Counted from the first letter of the stretch, positions 26,401-34,719 are shown. The stretch: 64,000 nt of DNA from Bacteroidia bacterium (GCA_030430575.1 JAUIKF010000020.1:62001-126000), one strand, 5' to 3'. The notes: generated from the sequence alone by a model not told the origin. Numbers and translations: made by a program.

Positions 26401-26560
26401 GGTTTATGACCTACGAGGAAAAGCGATCCTGACCCAGGAGCTTCATGCAGCGAAGGATTTTGAAGAAATCCTTGATTTGACACATGTCGCACATGGCATC
26501 TATTTCTTGCGGCTCGTCACCACAAATGGAATGGGGAGTAGGCAGCTGATTGTCAAATAG
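23408..26560 (+). CDS. T9SS-secreted protein with SprB repeats (copy 2, tandem paralogue)
   Basis: A 1050-residue protein with the same plan as its upstream neighbour: signal peptide ending SLFAQ, propeller-like region with RLRYAISTNGGTSW and IKTTDGGNTW, SprB repeats from about 510 to 955, and a type-A sorting domain (VFPNPSDGRFHL, YDLRGKAI, SRQLIVK). The repeat part matches copy 1 almost residue for residue, while the first 500 residues are much more different. Most DNA differences in the repeat part are silent, which points to protein-level constraint rather than a very recent copy. A strong terminator follows at 26649. Confidence 0.9.
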   Translation: MKKLLLIIGCLGMTSLFAQVTSQQIGSSSNAFTSLFNSSHSLSHFSGTGTNGGSLAFLHRENTTLHTGTGSSSGRLRYAISTNGGTSWSSENGPINPTYTQPARYPSAVLFNKTLGSSSNFSDLRLTYACPTVATTWDGQVIGLAGALTSTSPSVLQEDYPYGGTVTHDYITNSMVERVPGEFWYCNLGFNGTAITGDITVYKGIYSSTGDTIAWSVDTTITPNHNTSGPGGISRHTALNMAFDPSGNIGYIAYLGDLVGGINNVFTPIVIKTTDGGNTWQAPEEINMNDFPTLPDSLSSTGSTGSPACAFTADLTVDMNSRPHFFVQIGNAPTAPAYNVLVNYYLMADFTQDSLGEWMIHYVAEQSGLRGTFGGTNTFTADAWTKISRTASGDKIFYGWTDTDNVGTIRTNNQPNLLGRALDIGTEKFTPITNWTINDMNWAGQVLLPQVSTTVFERSGNYTVPTVVMRLDSGDALMPVSHHYFSNITYPGTSFTQNAVTFSGCRSGLMSSYQVIDDICALGTGRVVATVQSTFGSGPFSFSWSNGGTTDTLSNLGQGIYVLTLTEPSSGCMRVDSILVNDIPGPQIDSVGHTDVTCFGGVNGSAFAMVSGGTAPLNYAWITGDTTASIINLTASVYNVTVTDANGCTVDTAITISEPAAVSVVSTGQDPSCFGGSDGSAGAVAGGGTPGYTYSWSNGDTGPNTSSTLAAGAYTITVTDTNGCTGMTTVNIFDPPAITSATSTFNVTCFGGRNGSATAMGMGGTPPFSYSWSNGVTLPANNNIPAGTFLVTITDSKGCVKIDSVLIEQPDMIAGNPTISNVSCFGEMDGSIMLNVTGGTGPFNFNWTNGGTTQDLTGLSGGTYAVTIIDANSCTGSAVAQVTEPPAMTLNATFTPDNGTGNGTATANVTGGNPPYNYAWLSGQTTKTITGLFAGNYIITVTDANGCEQKDTILVTSNVGIDDLAKAGINSIQVFPNPSDGRFHLAIEVNQVQPLKLEVYDLRGKAILTQELHAAKDFEEILDLTHVAHGIYFLRLVTTNGMGSRQLIVK

Positions 26561-26648
26561 GGGAAATGGTTATATAAGCAATAACTTGATGATTGTCAGC
26601 ATATTATAACCCAAATACCAAATCTTAAATTCCTATTATTGTAAGCTG

Positions 26649-26690
26649 AATACGCAACAGATTGAAGAAAATCTGTTGCGTATTTTTTTG
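26649..26690 (+). terminator. Terminator of the SprB operon, core shared with the hairpins after topA
   Basis: A perfect 15-base stem (AATACGCAACAGATT with AATCTGTTGCGTATT) around loop GAAGAA, followed by a T-run. The inner eight stem bases and the loop equal those of the hairpin at 13146; the outer seven differ and remain paired. Confidence 0.9.
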
Positions 26691-26696
26691 GCTATC

Positions 26697-26732
26697 GACA
26701 TGTAACAGGCTTTCTCCATCCTGGTACATGTC
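26697..26732. repeat. Degenerate hairpin next to the terminator
   Basis: The arms GACATGTAACAGG and CCTGGTACATGTC pair except at one or two positions. It lies between the SprB terminator and the proline dehydrogenase stop, so it may end that transcript on the minus strand. Confidence 0.55.
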
Positions 26733-26748
26733 CAAGCTTGCCTCTGTC

Positions 26749-27933
26749 TCATGCCCGCTTTCTCCGCCTCAATTCTTCCTTCAACAATAATAGTTCACGT
26801 CCTGACTGGCCCGCGACGGAGGTATTCTCATTCGCCCGCCTAATCAGGTAAGGCATCACAGATTTTACAGGACCATAAGGGAGGTACTTGGCGGTATTGT
26901 ACCCCGCGTGGCCCAGATTGAAGGAAATATGATCTGACATCCCCAAAAGCTGTGAGAATAAGACATGGGAGTCATTGGGGGCAAGGCCTTTTTCCGCCAT
27001 CAGTTGGGTGAGCAAAAGGCTACTTTTGTCATTATGTGTACCCGCACAAATATGCACGTGATCGATATTGTCAATACAAAGGGCCAAGGCCGCATCAAAA
27101 TCACGGTCTGTTGATTCTTTATTGGGCTGCATGGGCGTTTTATATCCCATTTCTTCTGCGCGCTCATTTTCTTTTTCAAGATAGGCTCCACGCACCACCT
27201 TTACGCCCAGTTGATAGCCTTTTTCTTTGCTCCGCTGGATTAGTTCCTGGAGGTATGCTAAACGATCCCACCGGTAGAGTTGCACGGTAGTAGCTACCCA
27301 TGCATTATCTTGATTGTACTTTTCCATCATTTCCTCAGCTAGCATATCAATCGTATCCTGAATCCAAGACTCTTCAGCGTCTATGAAAATCGGTGTTTTT
27401 TGCTTCGCAGCCTCTGCACAGAGTCTATCAAGGCGCCCTCTGACACGTTCAAAGGCAGCTTGTTCATCGTCTGTCAATGCTGCATCAGTTTGTGCTTTTT
27501 CCAATAACTCAAATTCCCCAAGTCCTGTCACCTTACAAGCACTAAATGCGACTTCCTCATGGCCGCCACCATGTTTCACTGCTTCGAGGATTTCCTCACA
27601 CGTTTTATCAAACCCTTCCTCTGTTTTTTCCCCTTCCACAGAAAAGTCAAGAATTGTCCGTACACCAAATTGGAACAGGTATTTCGACGTCTGAGCCGTC
27701 TCTTCAAGCGTTTCCCCTCCACAAAAAAGCTCATAAAGGGTATTTTTCACCAAGCCTTTGATTGGGAGTCGTATCGCAAAAGCAAACATCAGGAGCTTAG
27801 GCCCTATTGCATTGATGAGGGGACGCCCCATCAACCAGAAAAGCCAATAGGCTTTGCGAAGTTGTACCTTTGATTTAGCTTGAAACGCCAGTTGCGTATT
27901 CTTGAAATCTAATTTGGGAGCTATTTTTTCCAT
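26749..27933 (-). CDS. Proline dehydrogenase
   Basis: A 394-residue flavin enzyme of the monofunctional ProDH type, oxidising proline to pyrroline-5-carboxylate. Typical segments are IFIDAEESWIQ (barrel strand), KVVRGAYLEKENERAEEMGY, and near the end LPYGPVKSVMPYLIRRANEN with the arginines that hold the proline carboxylate. An insertion of about 70 residues near 110-180 is usual in the Bacteroidota form. No P5C dehydrogenase gene is adjacent. It ends near a hairpin and is convergent with the SprB operon. Confidence 0.93.
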   Translation of the reverse strand: MEKIAPKLDFKNTQLAFQAKSKVQLRKAYWLFWLMGRPLINAIGPKLLMFAFAIRLPIKGLVKNTLYELFCGGETLEETAQTSKYLFQFGVRTILDFSVEGEKTEEGFDKTCEEILEAVKHGGGHEEVAFSACKVTGLGEFELLEKAQTDAALTDDEQAAFERVRGRLDRLCAEAAKQKTPIFIDAEESWIQDTIDMLAEEMMEKYNQDNAWVATTVQLYRWDRLAYLQELIQRSKEKGYQLGVKVVRGAYLEKENERAEEMGYKTPMQPNKESTDRDFDAALALCIDNIDHVHICAGTHNDKSSLLLTQLMAEKGLAPNDSHVLFSQLLGMSDHISFNLGHAGYNTAKYLPYGPVKSVMPYLIRRANENTSVAGQSGRELLLLKEELRRRKRA

Positions 27934-27983
27934 GTGAACGCTAATTGAGTTTGAACTTGTACTTGAATTTGTCCTTTCTTCTC

Positions 27984-28583
27984 CTATTGATTCGCTTCCC
28001 GCAAAGGCTTGTCTGAAACATCGTTTTCGTTTCTAGGGGGATTAAAGGTAACAGGTTTGGGTTCTCTTGCTATATAGATAAATTCTACTGTTTTTACCCC
28101 TTGATTGTATACAATATCATCCTCAGCGTACTTGATGATATGGGTACCATCCCAAAGGATCGTATCAGTTCCCACTGGCAAATCTTCCAAGATATCTTGA
28201 TGAGAAAAATGGTAGAATTCGTGACGGTGAAACCGCGTCATCAATTCTCCCCCAGTATCATGTTTATTAGGAATTTGGACAAAATCGCTTCCAGACGGTG
28301 CAAAAAAGCGATTTCGTGACCATCCTTGTTCCAGCGGTGTAGCAGTCTCTACATACCCTGAAGCAGGGACCTGCACTTGATAGGCACCATCTTTCAAGGC
28401 GAGTGGCTTAGCATCCGGCTTGCTGTGAACCACCGTCACCCATCCTTCAAATCCTTCTGAGGGAAGGTAATAATCATGGTTGGTTCGTTTAGTATTCCAC
28501 CAAAATCCCAGCAAAAAAATAGCCGCAGTAAGAAAGCAGACAATGATGATTCTATCGATCAGCTTGAGGTTTTTAAATTTCAT
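27984..28583 (-). CDS. Membrane-anchored protein of unknown function, DUF6843-like
   Basis: The 199-residue protein has one N-terminal membrane helix at about 11-28 and a soluble part outside. The segment YYLPSEGFEGWVTVVHSK resembles the YLLPxGFxGxV motif of DUF6843 proteins; the match is from memory and weak. There are no catalytic motifs. It lies 50 bases upstream of the proline dehydrogenase gene in the same direction, so co-transcription is possible. Its start lies 67 bases beyond the 3' end of the RNase P RNA gene, whose terminator covers that gap. Confidence 0.5.
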   Translation of the reverse strand: MKFKNLKLIDRIIIVCFLTAAIFLLGFWWNTKRTNHDYYLPSEGFEGWVTVVHSKPDAKPLALKDGAYQVQVPASGYVETATPLEQGWSRNRFFAPSGSDFVQIPNKHDTGGELMTRFHRHEFYHFSHQDILEDLPVGTDTILWDGTHIIKYAEDDIVYNQGVKTVEFIYIAREPKPVTFNPPRNENDVSDKPLREANQ

Positions 28584-28610
28584 TCAGTAAATGTAACACG
28601 CTTGGCTGAA

Positions 28611-28640
28611 AAGAAAAAAGGGAGCACAAATGCTCCCTTT
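28611..28640 (-). terminator. Terminator of the RNase P RNA gene
   Basis: On the minus strand the stem AAAGGGAGCA/TGCTCCCTTT with loop TTTG is followed by a T-rich run. It lies 10 bases past the mature 3' end of rnpB. Confidence 0.9.
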
Positions 28641-28649
28641 ATGAAATAA

Positions 28650-29122
28650 GCAACTAGCTTATAAGCCGGATCCTGTAACCCCGAAGGGCCCTCCATCATT
28701 TATCTAGGCCTGCCGTCACCGACAGGCTCTATCGACCTACCCACTGACATCGGACGGGCCGCCCTCAAGCGTCAGCTTATTTGGTCTTTCAGCTCCTGAG
28801 GTTTACCTGGCTACCGACATCACTGCCGATACCGGTGGGCTCTTACCCCACCCTTTCACCCTTACCAACCCCCAAAAATTACTAATGAATAATTAATAAT
28901 TAACTGAGTTTTGGCGGTCTACTCTCTGTTGCACTTGCTGTCTCTCATTTTCATGAGATCCTTCCCGTTAGGAAGCAAGATGCCCTGTGCTGTCCGGACT
29001 TTCCTCCTCTGGATTAATTATTGATTACTGATTATTAATTATTGATTGATAACAACCCTTAATCAATAATCATTCAATTAATAAATCAATAATTATTCAG
29101 CGGCGATGGAGCCACTAGTTGC
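28650..29122 (-). ncRNA. rnpB: RNase P RNA, bacterial type A, with enlarged AT-rich helices
   Basis: The catalytic RNA of RNase P. On the minus strand the landmarks are GAGGAAAGTCCGGACA (complement at 28993-29008), the AGAGAGTAGACCGCC segment, GGTAAGGGTGAAAGGGTGGGG, and near the 3' end ACAGGATCCGGCTTAT. P1 pairs GCAACTAG at the 5' end with CTAGTTGC at the 3' end, which fixes both ends; P2 pairs CTCCATC with GATGGAG. Two arms are unusually long: about 85 bases of ATTGATT-like sequence in the P3 position (29012-29098) and a shorter stretch of the same kind near 28879-28905. The total of about 473 bases is longer than the usual 350-400. Confidence 0.95.
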
Positions 29123-29310
29123 AATCGGTTATTCAGATGAATAAATTATCCAAGCATAAACCTACGTATTTTACTGTATTTTGTAACAATTTGGGCAAAA
29201 AACAGCTTATCTAACTTTGAAATCCTCAACTTTCGACCTACATTTACGTATTCAAGCTAAGTGTGAGCTCATAATATCTAAAAACCACATCTCTGTTAAG
29301 GAACATCGTC

Positions 29311-29664
29311 ATGAAACACATATTTACTTTATTGATAATCTTCGCTCTAGCACTTGGATCTGGGTTGGCTCAGGATTCATTTTCTAGTTCCAGTGAAGCC
29401 ACCCTAATCACCAATGTTAGTGTTTATCCTAACCCTAGCCACACTGGTGATTTTTCCGTAAAATTTCTGATCAATTCTCCCCAAGATCGCCTGCAAATCA
29501 AGGTGTATAATTTGATTGGTCGTGAAGTATATAGCAATCAAGCCAAAGCATCTCAAGGGCAATTCAAAACGAGTTTTTCTCTCCAAAGTCTTCCTAAAGG
29601 ATTTTATATGCTAGAAGTCACAATCGGTGATAAGCGTATTACACGACGCCTAGCTTTTTCCTAA
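29311..29664 (+). CDS. Small exported protein, little more than a T9SS type-A sorting domain
   Basis: Only 117 residues: a signal peptide to about 20 (GSGLAQ), a 12-residue serine-rich linker, then a complete type-A sorting domain (NVSVYPNPSHTGDFSV, IKVYNLIGREV, LPKGFYMLEV, ending TRRLAFS). There is no passenger domain. It could be a small cell-surface filler or a regulator that competes for the T9SS, or a remnant of a larger gene. The upstream 188 bases hold no other frame that could encode a lost passenger. A clear terminator follows. Confidence 0.85.
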   Translation: MKHIFTLLIIFALALGSGLAQDSFSSSSEATLITNVSVYPNPSHTGDFSVKFLINSPQDRLQIKVYNLIGREVYSNQAKASQGQFKTSFSLQSLPKGFYMLEVTIGDKRITRRLAFS

Positions 29665-29688
29665 GAATCCATCTAAGATTAAAATACC

Positions 29689-29719
29689 AGCCATTGCTTT
29701 TCAAGCAATGGCTTTTTTT
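29689..29719. terminator. Terminator between convergent genes
   Basis: Stem AGCCATTGCTT/AAGCAATGGCT with a TTC loop and a T-run on the plus strand. It directly abuts the stop codon of the DUF2279 gene on the other strand. Confidence 0.9.
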
Positions 29720-29720
29720 A

Positions 29721-30698
29721 TTACTCATAAGCTCGAAACTTCACGCCTGTTCGGTCAAATTGCAAAGCTGGTAATGGCACCCGCAAAATATTCACCGTGC
29801 TAAAGATTGCGTGCAAAAATCCTGATTTCGTCTTGATATTGGCCAGGTCAATGTCGAAGGCGAGGTAGTATTGACGGTATTCATTTTGCTTGATAATCTC
29901 ATCTGGAATCCTGCCATAACCACCCACCATCCCTTCAGCTCCATATCCTAAGGCCAGATTGAGCCACCTTGGGTAGATGTCCTTGAATTTTCCTTCTGGT
30001 AAAAAGGAATGCACTCGAAAACTTAGCCAAAGCGTATTTCCATTATAGTCTTTGAGTAACCACTCAATGGGATTACTTCCAAACAAACGCTGCAAACTAT
30101 CTACTTCTGCAAAGGCAGATTTTCGCCAACCGACTTTCATCTGAACCCGATTTTCATTCCATAGCAGTTGATTCCCAACAGCTAAAGAAGAGCCCAAAAA
30201 ATTGGCCCCAATATCACTCCAAGAAAATCCCCAGGTTTCTCCAAATCCATCAAATACCTCAATGCTACTCATGGCCAGAAAGCCCCCTATTCCTCCTCGG
30301 AGGATAGCTTTCTTTTTAGAAGTCCCAGACCATTTATACAAATCTGTAATCCATCGACTCGCATTATAAGCCCCCATCATATGCCCTCCTTTATCTATCT
30401 GTTTCCATTCCCTTGAATCATCAAAAAAGTGAAAACTTCCTAGATCTTGAGATGAGTACCAGGAGGTGCCTAAATATAGACCCGCAAGTCCTAGCCCCCC
30501 TACGATCGTCCCAGTCACCCACCTTTGGCGTTGCTTATTGGGCACCGTATCATTTAGAAAAAAAGAATTGGCTGGGCGCTCAGGATATTGGTAATGAAAA
30601 GCGCGAAGTTCCTGGCCCTGGCTAGCATGTGGCCCAACGAGGCAGAAGATTATGAGCACAAAACAAATGAGTGGGGAAGTCAGTCTTTTGGGAAGCAT
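29721..30698 (-). CDS. DUF2279 family (YfiM-like) protein
   Basis: The 325-residue exported protein has an N-terminal signal segment (ending ASQG, about 28) and the DUF2279 core: a conserved KGGHMMGAYNASRW, then EVFDGFGETWGFSWSDIGAN. Those His, Asp and Glu residues are the family's signature. Members are predicted outer membrane or periplasmic proteins of unknown function. The C-terminal half has alternating strands consistent with a small barrel. It is alone, convergent with the small T9SS gene and divergent from the thiolase gene. Confidence 0.8.
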   Translation of the reverse strand: MLPKRLTSPLICFVLIIFCLVGPHASQGQELRAFHYQYPERPANSFFLNDTVPNKQRQRWVTGTIVGGLGLAGLYLGTSWYSSQDLGSFHFFDDSREWKQIDKGGHMMGAYNASRWITDLYKWSGTSKKKAILRGGIGGFLAMSSIEVFDGFGETWGFSWSDIGANFLGSSLAVGNQLLWNENRVQMKVGWRKSAFAEVDSLQRLFGSNPIEWLLKDYNGNTLWLSFRVHSFLPEGKFKDIYPRWLNLALGYGAEGMVGGYGRIPDEIIKQNEYRQYYLAFDIDLANIKTKSGFLHAIFSTVNILRVPLPALQFDRTGVKFRAYE

Positions 30699-30834
30699 AA
30701 GGTGCGAAGATAGGCTGAACGAATTGCAAATTCAATCCCAAAAAATTGCCAATCTCAATGTACCTTTGCAGCTGAGCGGATTTTTAACCTAATCCGTTAC
30801 GCGATTACAAAAACAACAAAAAGGATCATACCAC

Positions 30835-32013
30835 ATGAAAGAAGTATTTATTGTCTCTTCGGTGAGAACTCCCATAGGAAGCTTTGGGGGAATTTTTGCC
30901 AATGTCTCTGCTACCGCCTTGGGAACGGCTGCAATTAAAGGAGCCCTTGAAAAAGCGGGCGTTGCAGCCAGTGAGGTGGAAGAAGTATTTATGGGAAATG
31001 TCATTTCCGCTAATTTAGGCCAGGCGCCAGCCCGCCAAGCCGCTTTAGGGGCAGGCATTGGGCATCAAGTCCCTTGTACAACCGTCAACAAAGTATGCGC
31101 TTCAGGCGCCAAAGCAGTCATGTTTGCCTCTCAAAGCATCATGCTAGGCCATGCGGATCTCATTGTGGCTGGAGGAATGGAAAATATGTCCATGGTTCCC
31201 TATTATATGCCCAAAGGGCGGTTTGGCTATAAATACGGCAATGCCGAATTAGTAGATGGCCTGTTCAAAGACGGCCTTTCTGACGCCTATGACCATCAAG
31301 CGATGGGCGTATGTGCCGATAGGACTGCCCACAAATATCAAATCTCTCGTGAAGAGCAGGATGCTTTTGCGATTCAGTCTTATCAGCGGTCTGCTGCCAG
31401 TACTGAAGCGGGGCATTTCAAGGATGAGATCGTCCCTGTGATGGTCCCTCAGCGGAAAGGCGATCCCCTCGCTATTATCGAAGATGAGGAATACAAGAAG
31501 GTCAAATTTGAAAAGGTACCCACCTTACGTCCAGTATTTACCAAGGACGGTACAGTGACGGCGGCCAATGCATCTACAATTAATGATGGGGCTTCAGCCC
31601 TCATTTTGGCTAGTAAAGAGAAGGTCGAGGAATTGGGATTAAAACCCGTAGCAAAAATAGTCTCGTTTGCTGATGCGGCACTTGAGCCTCAATGGTTTAC
31701 CGTAGCACCTACGGTTGCGGCTCCTAAGGCCCTCAAACGCGCGGGCATGACATTGGATGACATTGACTTTTTTGAAGTCAATGAGGCCTTCTCAGCGGTC
31801 ACACTAGCCTTTAGCAAAGAATTAAAGGTAGGACTTGATAAAATCAATGTAAATGGAGGCGCCGTTTCCTTAGGCCATCCGCTGGGTGCTTCAGGGGCGC
31901 GTATTTTGACTACGCTGAATTCTGTGCTTCATCAGAAAGATGCAACTACGGGATTGATTGCGATTTGCAATGGAGGAGGCGGTGCTTCTTCGATTGTGAT
32001 CGAACGCGTATAA
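30835..32013 (+). CDS. Acetyl-CoA C-acetyltransferase (thiolase)
   Basis: A 392-residue thiolase. The acyl-accepting cysteine is at 88 in NKVCASGAK; the conserved NEAFSA, NGGAVSLGHPLGASGAR and the catalytic second cysteine in CNGGGGAS are all present. It condenses two acetyl-CoA to acetoacetyl-CoA or runs the reverse step in fatty-acid and ketone-body use. The sequence is closest in style to biosynthetic AtoB/PhaA thiolases. No hydroxyacyl-CoA dehydrogenase gene is adjacent. Monocistronic. Confidence 0.95.
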   Translation: MKEVFIVSSVRTPIGSFGGIFANVSATALGTAAIKGALEKAGVAASEVEEVFMGNVISANLGQAPARQAALGAGIGHQVPCTTVNKVCASGAKAVMFASQSIMLGHADLIVAGGMENMSMVPYYMPKGRFGYKYGNAELVDGLFKDGLSDAYDHQAMGVCADRTAHKYQISREEQDAFAIQSYQRSAASTEAGHFKDEIVPVMVPQRKGDPLAIIEDEEYKKVKFEKVPTLRPVFTKDGTVTAANASTINDGASALILASKEKVEELGLKPVAKIVSFADAALEPQWFTVAPTVAAPKALKRAGMTLDDIDFFEVNEAFSAVTLAFSKELKVGLDKINVNGGAVSLGHPLGASGARILTTLNSVLHQKDATTGLIAICNGGGGASSIVIERV

Positions 32014-32177
32014 TTAAGATCTATTTGATTTCTGAATATCGAACAAGGAATTAAGATTGAAGAAGTGGATTGGACCAATATTCATTGACTAATCCATTAA
32101 AGATTTGAGAGCGAATTTAAAGGTGAAGATTCATTATACAGGCAGTTCACACTCAAACTCGCTCTCATACTTCTATG

Positions 32178-33026
32178 TTAGCCTACCTTGACAAGCTCTA
32201 TGTCAAATACAAGCACAGAGTTGGCAGGGATAGCGCCGACAGCATTTGGGCCATATGCCAATGGGCTAGGAATCAATAAGGTTCCTTTTCCCCCTACACT
32301 AAATTGAGGAATACCTTCTTCCCACCCTGGGATGACTTGGCGATTGCCAAGCTGAAAGGTGATAGGTTCACCTCGTTTGTAAGAAGAATCGAAGATGGTT
32401 CCGTCCAAGAGGCGGCCTTCATAATGTACCGTTACCTGACTATTCCGCTGGGCCTTTGTGCCTGTTCCTTCAACTTTCATGGCGTAGACTAGACCAGAGG
32501 GCAGTTGCTTAGCAGGTAATTGATGCTCCCTCACATAACCCTCAATCAAAGGCATATCGATCTGCATCTGCTTCATCATCGCCTCAATATAAGCCTGGCG
32601 GCGTTTCTCCTGAGCAGCTTGCTCTGTTTTTTGATACGTTTCCTCATCCAAAATCTCCAACAACTCCACTTCGAAGGCCAAGGAAGCAAATGGAGGAATA
32701 GCCCCTTCAATTCCTTGAGCCCCGTAGCCGAGTTCATGGGGCAAGTAGAGATTTGCCTTACCCCCTACTTTCAACAGCTGTAAGCCTAGGTCCCAGCCTT
32801 TGATCACTTGGCCCTTGCCTAGTTGAAACGTGAAAGGTGTACCACGTTCAATAGAACTATCAAATACCTTCCCATCCAAAAAACGGCCTGTATAGTGTAC
32901 TTGCACATAATCGCCTGCTTGAGGTTGTTTACCATCGCCCTCTTTTGTCATCACATAGTACAGATCATCTACTGTACGTTCCGCTTTAATCTGATTTTCT
33001 TCCAGATAACTTTTAAGATTCGTCAT
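32178..33026 (-). CDS. FKBP-type peptidyl-prolyl isomerase with two FKBP domains
   Basis: The 282-residue protein has two FKBP domains: about 20-130 (DYVQVHYTGRFLDGKVFDSS, then VIKGWDLGLQ and ELGYGAQG) and about 175-282 (VTVHYEGRLLDGTIFDSS, VIPGWEEGIP, PLAYGPNAVG). A charged helix (about 130-165) links them. It catalyses proline cis-trans isomerisation. There is no signal peptide, so it should be cytoplasmic, unlike the exported FKBPs frequent in this phylum. It stands alone. Confidence 0.93.
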   Translation of the reverse strand: MTNLKSYLEENQIKAERTVDDLYYVMTKEGDGKQPQAGDYVQVHYTGRFLDGKVFDSSIERGTPFTFQLGKGQVIKGWDLGLQLLKVGGKANLYLPHELGYGAQGIEGAIPPFASLAFEVELLEILDEETYQKTEQAAQEKRRQAYIEAMMKQMQIDMPLIEGYVREHQLPAKQLPSGLVYAMKVEGTGTKAQRNSQVTVHYEGRLLDGTIFDSSYKRGEPITFQLGNRQVIPGWEEGIPQFSVGGKGTLLIPSPLAYGPNAVGAIPANSVLVFDIELVKVG

Positions 33027-33092
33027 TCGACTTATTGATTATTGATTACTAATTAATGATTCTTCTATTTCTCTTACCCTCCATAATTAGGC

Positions 33093-33125
33093 CCAGAACA
33101 TAAAACATAGAACCTAAAACCTAAA
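33093..33125. repeat. Imperfect 7-bp tandem array, ACCTAAA/ACATAGA type
   Basis: Units ACATAAA, ACATAGA, ACCTAAA, ACCTAAA follow each other in a strict 7-base phase just beyond the stop of the GH3 gene. The same units occur at 58953-58985. Confidence 0.65.
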
Positions 33126-33128
33126 ACG

Positions 33129-34625
33129 TTATAAGATATAAGGCGCCAAGGCATCTGCTAATTTGCGGTCATTGCTGAGCCGGGGAAATTTATTTTGCCC
33201 CCCAAGCTTACCCACAGATTTCATGTATTCTCTGGATGCTCCCACCTTGAGGGGAGTGATCTTGGCGCGTTGCAGAATATTGCCAGAACGAAGGTCCTGA
33301 TAGTAGGGGTTTTTTGCCTGAAGTTTTTGGTCCAATACTTCCGAAAAATATGCAAGGTCATCAGGTCTATTCACAAACTCGATCAGCCATTCATGGCAGG
33401 AGTCTCCTTTGTCCTTTTGGATGGAAGGGGCAACGGTAAATTCCTGGAATTCGCCGCCCGCCTGTTTGACGGCTTCCATGATGGCAAAATTCACCTCTTC
33501 AGAAATCACATGTTCCCCAAAGGCAGACAGAAAGTGCTTCACACGTCCAGAAACCCTTATTTTATAGGGATCCAGCGAGACAAACTTCACGGTATCGCCA
33601 ATATCATACGCCCACAGCCCCGCATTGGTAGAGATGATCATGGCATATTGTTCCCCCAACTCCACTTCTTCCAGTCCTAGGCGGGGGGCATTTTCACTTC
33701 CATATTGATTCAGGGGAATGAATTCATAAAAGACGCCATTCCTTGGCAATAGGAGTAGGCCATCATCAGCTTGTGAATTTTGAATGGCAAAAAAGCCTTC
33801 AGAAGCAGGGTAGACCTCTACCATGTCAACGCTGTCTCCCAAATATTTGTCAAATATTGGGCGGTAGGGGTTGAAGTCCACGCCTCCTTGAACAAAGATA
33901 GAAAGATTGGGCCAGGCCCCTAAAGGAGATTTGCCATGACTGGCTTCTAGCTCTTCAAAAAACATTTGAACCCAAGGTGGAATCCCCGAGATCAAGCGCA
34001 AATCCTTGTCATGTACTTCACTGGCTATGGCCTTTACTTTATCCTCCCAATCTTCGATACAATTGGTCTCATAAGTAGGCACGCGATTAGATAATAATAC
34101 CCCAGGGACAAAGTGATTGACTATTCCTGATAATCGACCAACTTTCAACCCATGATTATTCATCTCTATCTCTGGACTGCCAGAGAGAAACATCATTTTG
34201 CCGTCAAAAAATGAGGCATTTCCAGTTTCGGCAGCATATAGTAGCAGCGCATCACGAGCAGCTGCGATTTGGTTGCGAATGGATACTTTGGTTAAAGGAA
34301 TGTATTTAGCACCTGAGGTCGTACCTGAGGTTTTGGCCAAATAAATAGGCTTCCCTGGCCACGAAACGTCTGGCTCTCCCTGATAAATTCTGTCAAAATA
34401 AGGTTTTGCGGCCTCATAACTCCTGACAGGAACAGCGGAAATAAAATCCGCATGTGTGCGGATATCTGAAAAGTGGTGATCTTTTCCAAATTGCGTATGC
34501 TGCGCTTTGGCGAGCAATTGACCGAAGGTCTTTTGTTGCCAAAAGCAAGCGCGCTTACTTTCTTGTTGAATTTGTCGTGCGCGAAATCGCGCGATTTGCA
34601 ATGCTGCAAAGGACTTTATTCCCAT
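33129..34625 (-). CDS. GH3 family acyl-adenylate-forming ligase
   Basis: A 498-residue protein of the GH3 (auxin-responsive promoter) family. It has the AMP-binding loop AKTSGTTSGAKYIPLTK, a middle motif EVYPASEGFFAIQ, and AYDIGDTVKFVS. Plant GH3 enzymes join amino acids to acyl acids; the bacterial substrates are unknown. The N-terminus is basic and helical (ALQIARFRARQIQQESKR) but not a signal peptide. It is followed in the same direction by the FKBP gene only after 100 bases, and preceded 98 bases upstream by the MarR gene's stop with a terminator between, so it is probably separate. Confidence 0.88.
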   Translation of the reverse strand: MGIKSFAALQIARFRARQIQQESKRACFWQQKTFGQLLAKAQHTQFGKDHHFSDIRTHADFISAVPVRSYEAAKPYFDRIYQGEPDVSWPGKPIYLAKTSGTTSGAKYIPLTKVSIRNQIAAARDALLLYAAETGNASFFDGKMMFLSGSPEIEMNNHGLKVGRLSGIVNHFVPGVLLSNRVPTYETNCIEDWEDKVKAIASEVHDKDLRLISGIPPWVQMFFEELEASHGKSPLGAWPNLSIFVQGGVDFNPYRPIFDKYLGDSVDMVEVYPASEGFFAIQNSQADDGLLLLPRNGVFYEFIPLNQYGSENAPRLGLEEVELGEQYAMIISTNAGLWAYDIGDTVKFVSLDPYKIRVSGRVKHFLSAFGEHVISEEVNFAIMEAVKQAGGEFQEFTVAPSIQKDKGDSCHEWLIEFVNRPDDLAYFSEVLDQKLQAKNPYYQDLRSGNILQRAKITPLKVGASREYMKSVGKLGGQNKFPRLSNDRKLADALAPYIL

Positions 34626-34655
34626 CCCGCGAAGGTACGGCGAATTGTGAAGAGG

Positions 34656-34698
34656 CGCAAAAATGGAAACGCCTGACCATAAGGCCAGGCGTCCATTT
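34656..34698 (-). terminator. Terminator of the MarR gene
   Basis: On the minus strand the hairpin (CGCCTG paired with CAGGCG, then TCC/GGA and ATTT/AAAT after a one- or two-base bulge) is followed by TTTTT. It lies about 20 bases after the MarR stop codon. Confidence 0.75.
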
Positions 34699-34719
34699 CT
34701 TTCAGGTGGTCAATTGGTT

